Assembly: GCA_964569055.1 (NCBI GenBank) | Contig: CAZMSZ010000093.1 | Location: 1 to 21,792 of the forward strand | Length of the DNA: 21,792 nt | Source: JAWLGW01 sp964569055 | GTDB taxonomy: Bacteria; Planctomycetota; J058 | Reading direction: 5' to 3' | Shown: piece after piece, positions 17,549 to 21,792 of the stretch | Layout: every line of letters begins with the position of its first letter | Numbering within the stretch: the first letter of the stretch is position 1 | Notes under the pieces: generated by a model | What the model was told of the DNA's origin: nothing | Databases searched by the model: none | The model's input: only the letters and a program-made list of their open reading frames with translations | Position numbers and translations under genes: made by a program

Positions 17549-20500
17549 TCAGCGCTGGAAGCGTCGGATCCGCCCGTTGGCGGAGTCGGAGAGGTACACG
17601 CCGCCGTCGGCGCCGAGCGCGACGCCGGTCGGTTGGTTGAGGAGCGCGAGCCCGGGCGGGAGCGCGTCGCCGTTGAAGCCGCCGGCCCCCGCGCCTGCCC
17701 CCGCGACCGTGCGCGCCTCCCCCGGCTCGACCTCGAGCCCGCCCACCGTGAGGGTGCCCGAGAGGCCGGTGTGGATCGCGAGCAGGCGGTGCTGCACGGG
17801 GTCGGAGAGCAGGAGCAGGTCGCCCTGGCGCTCCATGCCGGCCACGCTGTCGATGTTCATGGACGTCGCCGGCAGCCGATCGCCGTTCCAGCCCGATGCC
17901 TCGGCCCCGGCCACCAGGGTCTTGCTCCAGCCGCCCCCGATGGGGTCGTACTCGAGCTCCTCCACGACGGCGCCCCCGTCCCCGTCGAACGCCACGTAGG
18001 CGCCCACCTCGTCCACCGCCGCCAACGCGAGCGGCGTGGAGGGGGTCATCACCTCGTAGTCGAAGCTGGCTCCGAGCGGACCGAGCGGCTGGTCGACCAA
18101 CAGCGCGCTCGCGTTGATCTTGATGAGCACCCGCACCGTCGCCGGCAAGCGGACCGGCTGGCCGTTCACCGTGACCGGGAGCGCGCTCGAGCCGCGGATC
18201 ACCACCACGTCGCCGGGCACGACCCCGGCGAACGGCGCGGCGCTGTCGACGAGCACGCGCGCAGCGGCGAGCGGGTCGCTCGTGCCGATCACCTCTGGCG
18301 ACCCGAGGAACTGCGAGGCGAGCGTGCCCGTGGCGGCGTCGACCCGCAGCACCCGGAGCTGGCGGGCGTCGAGGACCCACAGCACGTCCCCCGCGCGGGC
18401 CAGCGCGAGCGGGGAGACGGCGTCGATCGTCTCGCCCGGCGGGCTGCCGGGCCGGACCGGGAGGCCCTCGTCGTTGGCGAACTGCCCGTCGCCCGCGCCA
18501 CCGTGGATCAGCGTCTCGATCGCGCCGGGCGGGACGGTGACCCCGGCCAGGGGCGTGGCCGCGCCGGCGCCGCGGTTGACGTAGCGGACGCGCTGGTTGC
18601 CGAGGTCGGCCACGTACACGCCCGCGTCGTCCAGCGCCACGCCGCGCGGGTCGCGCAGGGTGGCGGCCCAGGCCGGCCCGCCGTCCCCGAGGTCCGAGCC
18701 GTCGCTCGCCGTCGCCTCCCCGGTGCCGGCCAGGCGCCCGACCAGACGCGTGGTCGGGTCGAGCACCAGCAGGCGCGGCGAGTCGCCGAGCGCGCCGGCG
18801 TCGCTGAACACGACCTGCCCGGCGGCGTCCACGCGCAGGTCGAGCGGGCGCCCGGGCCGCGCCCGCCCCGAGCGGGAGCCCGCGGCCACGACCACCTCCC
18901 CCGGCGCCGCGAACGCCCCGCCGAACGTGCGGCCCGTGGCCGCGAGGTTCACGAGGCGCAGCGCGCCGTTGCCCGAGTCCGCGAACAGCAGGCGCCCGTC
19001 GGGGAAGGCGTGCAGCGTGAAGGGGGCGTCGATCCGCGCGCTGCCGATCAGGCCCGGGTCCCCGTCGAAGCCGGGCGCGCCCGTCCCCACCAGCGTCTCG
19101 ATGGCGCCGGGCGCCACCACCAGCCCGCCGAGGTCCACCGGCTCCTGGCCGAGGTTCACCGCGCGGATGCGGTGGTCGCGCTCGTCCGCCACGAACGCCA
19201 CCCGGTCGGCGCGCACCGCGATCCCCGAGATCGAGCGGAACGTCGCGGCGAGCGCCGGCCCGCCGTCCCCGAGGTTCGCGTCGTCCGCGGCGCGCGCCTC
19301 ACCCGAGCCGATCACGCGGACCAGCTGGCCCGGGGCGACCACGACGCCGCCCAGCGTGGCGGCGGTCGCGCCGAGGTTCAGCGCGCGGACCCGCGGCTGG
19401 CGCGGCTCTTCGAGCCCGTCGCATACGTAGAGCAGCCCGTCGGCCCCGAAGAACGCGGCGGGGAAGCGCAGCGTCGCCTGCGCCGGGTCGGTCTGCCCGT
19501 CGTCCGCGACGTCGCCGGCGACCCCGCTGCGGCCGACCACGGTCGCGATCGCGCCGGGTGCGATCGGGACGCCGAGCACCGTGACCGAGACCCCGCTCGG
19601 GTTGCACACCCGCACCCGGTTCGCGCCGCTGTCGCTGATCCAGAGGAGCCCCTCGGGTCCCGTGGCCACGACGGTCGGGCTGGTGAGGCGGGCCTGGCCC
19701 GCGGGGAGCCCGTCGCCGACGGCGGCGGAGTCGGTCGGGTCGTCCGTCGGCTCCCCGCTCCCCACCACGGTCTCGACCTCGCCTGGCGCGACGGTCACCC
19801 CGAGCAGCGTGCGCGGGCTCTCGGTCGGGTTGACCGCGCGCACCCGGTGGTGGGCCACGTCGGGGACGAGCACCAGCGCGCCGTCGGCGGCGAGGGCGGG
19901 CCGTCCCAGCGTCCCCACCGCGGCCTCGAGGGCCGGGCCGCCGTCGCCGCTGCTGCCGAACACGCCGTTGCCGAGCACCGGCTCGACCACCCCGTCCGCC
20001 GCGCGCACGCGCAGCAGGCGGTTCGAGCGCGGGTCGAGCACCTCGACGTCGGTGACGAACAGGTCCCCGCCGGGCGCGAGCGCCACCCCGAACGGGCGGA
20101 CGATCCCCGCCACGACCCCCGGGAGCGCCACCGCCAGGGTGTCGACCACCCCCGGCGGCACGACCTGGTCGCCGAACGCGAAGGGCTGGTTGGGGCTGGC
20201 CGCGACGCGCAGGCGCCCGGTCAGCTCGCCGACCACCACGTGTCCTTCGGGGGTGACGTGGGCGCTGACCGGAGCGACGAGCGCCGTCTCGAGCGGGCCG
20301 GTCGGCGTGCCCCCCAGGCTCGCGGTGCCGGTGCCGATCACGCGCTCGATGCTCCCCGAGGCCACGTCCGTGCCCACCACCGAGGCGGCGGCCAGCGACA
20401 CGTTCACCGCGAACACCGCGTTCCCCTCGGTGACAGTGACGGCCAGCACGTCAGGCGCGACGACCGCGAGGTCGGGGAGCAGCGCGATGTCGGGCAGGTC

Positions 20501-21792
20501 GGCGCCCGAAGCCACCACGGCGATGTCGCCCGGCTCCACCTGCACGGGCGCCCCCGACAGCGGCTGGAGGTCGATCGGCGCCGCGCCGAAGTTGCTCGCG
20601 GTCAGCCGCGGATACTCGCCCAGGGTGACCGTGTTCCCCTCGGGGGGCGAGGCCTCGAGCACGTACACCGTGCGGACGCCGCCGCCGTCGTCGTACACCG
20701 CGACCGCCCCCGCCTCGCGCAGCCGCTCCACGAGCGCGGAGGTGCCCGTGCACAGGACGTCGCGCCCGATCACGGTCCCGATCCGCTCGGGCAGGATCGA
20801 GAGCGTCGGCCCGACGCCGCACGCCGCGCCGCCGAGGGTGCCGGTGGGGAAGTCGAGGGAGGTGCTCGCCAGGTTCACCGCGCGGGCCCGCCGCTCCTCG
20901 TCGAGGAGCAGCAGGTCGCCGCTCGCGAACGCCGCGATGTCTCCCCCCGAGAGCAGCGCGTCGCGGGCCAGGATCTCCTCGCCCACGCGCTGGTCGCCGC
21001 CTCCGGCCACGTCCACCACGAACCCGGTGCGCCCGTCGATCCGGCGCACGCGCCCGTTGCCGGCGTCGGCGACCAGCACGTCGTCGCTGGCGCCGGCCCC
21101 CGGGACCACCGCCACGCTCAGGGGGAAGTCGAGCTGGACCTCCGCGCCCGGCTTGCTCGAGCCGTTGAACCCGCGCTCGCCGGTGCCCGCCAGGATCGAG
21201 GTCTCGCCGGTGGCGACGTCGAGGCGCAGCACGCGATGCCCGAGGGCGTCGGCCACGATGATGTCGCCGTCGGCCGCCTCCGCGAGGCCGGTGCCGACGA
21301 CGCCCAGGCTGGGCGGGTTGCTCGCGAGCGTGGTGATGAACGTGTTGAACACGTCGAAGGTCCCGCTCACCGCCGCCTCGCCCACGCGGCTGGAATGAGC
21401 CGCGTCGCGCGGCGTCAGGCGGAGGCGCGCGCCCTGCGCGTCCACGAACCCGAGGTCGGCCGAGGCGTTCCACAGGAACGTGTGCGCCTCGCCCTGCGGC
21501 GAGGCGGTGAGGTTGACCGTCCCCTCGGCCCCCTCGCCGAGGCTCTGCGTGGCGGGCGCGAAGCTCGCCCCGTCGAGGCTCCACTCCACCAGCACGCTGA
21601 CCCGGTCGCCCTCGGCGTCGACCAGGCGGTAGTCGAGCGCGACGACGTCGCACAGGATCCCCGCGGGCGTCTCGACGGCCGCGAGCGGGCGAGCGTCGGT
21701 GGCGTCGTCGTCCTCCTGGAGGCCGAACCCGAGCCCGGCCGCGGCGGTCAGCGCGGCCCCGCAGCCGACCGCCGCGCAGGCGAGCGCGAGCG
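17549..21792 (-). CDS. Giant secreted beta-propeller (NHL-repeat-like) protein, 5' end beyond the window
   Basis: 1413 residues are visible. The frame is open to the right edge without any start codon before 21595, so the gene begins just outside. The first visible residues (LALACAAVGCGAALTAAAGL) are a signal peptide or lipoprotein signal, followed by an acidic EDDDATD. An Ig-like domain (about 21350-21660, with LDYRLVDAEGDRVSVLVEWS) precedes about 15 propeller repeats of 70-90 aa. Typical repeats read VVG-S/T-G-x-GDGGPA-x-A-x(6-8)-P-x-G-V-A, then L-x-V-x-D-x-N-R-V-R-x-V-N. Between repeats lies a recurrent linker of the form LGGVVVAPGAIET. Two other stretches (about 18033-18262 and 20375-20790) interrupt the pattern. 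Such propellers usually bind proteins or glycans; no enzymatic motif is visible. It is the first gene seen of the kinase/pseudocaspase operon, ending 3 nt before the kinase start. Confidence 0.9.
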   Translation of the reverse strand, partial: LALACAAVGCGAALTAAAGLGFGLQEDDDATDARPLAAVETPAGILCDVVALDYRLVDAEGDRVSVLVEWSLDGASFAPATQSLGEGAEGTVNLTASPQGEAHTFLWNASADLGFVDAQGARLRLTPRDAAHSSRVGEAAVSGTFDVFNTFITTLASNPPSLGVVGTGLAEAADGDIIVADALGHRVLRLDVATGETSILAGTGERGFNGSSKPGAEVQLDFPLSVAVVPGAGASDDVLVADAGNGRVRRIDGRTGFVVDVAGGGDQRVGEEILARDALLSGGDIAAFASGDLLLLDEERRARAVNLASTSLDFPTGTLGGAACGVGPTLSILPERIGTVIGRDVLCTGTSALVERLREAGAVAVYDDGGGVRTVYVLEASPPEGNTVTLGEYPRLTASNFGAAPIDLQPLSGAPVQVEPGDIAVVASGADLPDIALLPDLAVVAPDVLAVTVTEGNAVFAVNVSLAAASVVGTDVASGSIERVIGTGTASLGGTPTGPLETALVAPVSAHVTPEGHVVVGELTGRLRVAASPNQPFAFGDQVVPPGVVDTLAVALPGVVAGIVRPFGVALAPGGDLFVTDVEVLDPRSNRLLRVRAADGVVEPVLGNGVFGSSGDGGPALEAAVGTLGRPALAADGALVLVPDVAHHRVRAVNPTESPRTLLGVTVAPGEVETVVGSGEPTDDPTDSAAVGDGLPAGQARLTSPTVVATGPEGLLWISDSGANRVRVCNPSGVSVTVLGVPIAPGAIATVVGRSGVAGDVADDGQTDPAQATLRFPAAFFGADGLLYVCDGLEEPRQPRVRALNLGATAATLGGVVVAPGQLVRVIGSGEARAADDANLGDGGPALAATFRSISGIAVRADRVAFVADERDHRIRAVNLGQEPVDLGGLVVAPGAIETLVGTGAPGFDGDPGLIGSARIDAPFTLHAFPDGRLLFADSGNGALRLVNLAATGRTFGGAFAAPGEVVVAAGSRSGRARPGRPLDLRVDAAGQVVFSDAGALGDSPRLLVLDPTTRLVGRLAGTGEATASDGSDLGDGGPAWAATLRDPRGVALDDAGVYVADLGNQRVRYVNRGAGAATPLAGVTVPPGAIETLIHGGAGDGQFANDEGLPVRPGSPPGETIDAVSPLALARAGDVLWVLDARQLRVLRVDAATGTLASQFLGSPEVIGTSDPLAAARVLVDSAAPFAGVVPGDVVVIRGSSALPVTVNGQPVRLPATVRVLIKINASALLVDQPLGPLGASFDYEVMTPSTPLALAAVDEVGAYVAFDGDGGAVVEELEYDPIGGGWSKTLVAGAEASGWNGDRLPATSMNIDSVAGMERQGDLLLLSDPVQHRLLAIHTGLSGTLTVGGLEVEPGEARTVAGAGAGAGGFNGDALPPGLALLNQPTGVALGADGGVYLSDSANGRIRRFQR

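Overview
The window is very GC-rich, about three quarters G+C by eye, and is packed with genes. It carries two large Ser/Thr kinases of the type abundant in Planctomycetota (kinase, then a single membrane span, then TPR or coiled coil plus an FGE-like domain), a giant secreted beta-propeller protein and a caspase-like lipoprotein. I favour an uncultured high-GC Planctomycetota, with Myxococcota as the main alternative; no rRNA or marker gene settles it. A 100-N scaffold gap shows that this is a draft assembly.

Layout, left to right. (1) 143-874 (-): a small conserved protein of unknown function with a histone-H1-like basic tail. (2) 875-1454: a gene-poor stretch with a 20-unit hexamer array. 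(3) 1455-2710 (+): a type I glycerate kinase followed by a 37-codon remnant that looks like the N-terminus of a hydroxypyruvate reductase. (4) 6426-2711 (-): a tight four-gene operon of S41 C-terminal processing protease, TsaD (tRNA t6A), LarB (nickel-pincer cofactor) and a CoA-binding YccU-like protein. (5) 6519-9298 (+): a Ser/Thr kinase with TPR-like repeats, interrupted by the N gap. (6) 12121-9295 (-): a secreted protein with a possible papain/C39-like C-terminus lacking cysteine, a probable lipoprotein and a NUDIX hydrolase. (7) >21792-12354 (-): secreted beta-propeller protein, transmembrane kinase with an FGE-like domain, and a caspase-fold lipoprotein that has lost its catalytic residues.

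The most interesting unit is the last operon. Its three products are predicted to sit at or across the cytoplasmic membrane: an exported many-bladed propeller, a kinase whose large outer part ends in a cysteine-free FGE fold, and an outward-facing pseudocaspase lipoprotein. I infer a surface sensing or scaffolding module built from catalytically silent enzyme folds around one active kinase. The neighbouring operon also contains an exported protein with a possible protease fold but no nucleophilic cysteine.

Two plus-strand genes (glycerate kinase and the first kinase) share the element CTAGGCT 6-7 nt before a GTG start, which suggests leaderless transcripts. The minus-strand protease has a TTGCGG-17-CAAGAT promoter in the same position. 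Other genes use clear AGGAGG-type ribosome binding sites or stop/start overlaps.
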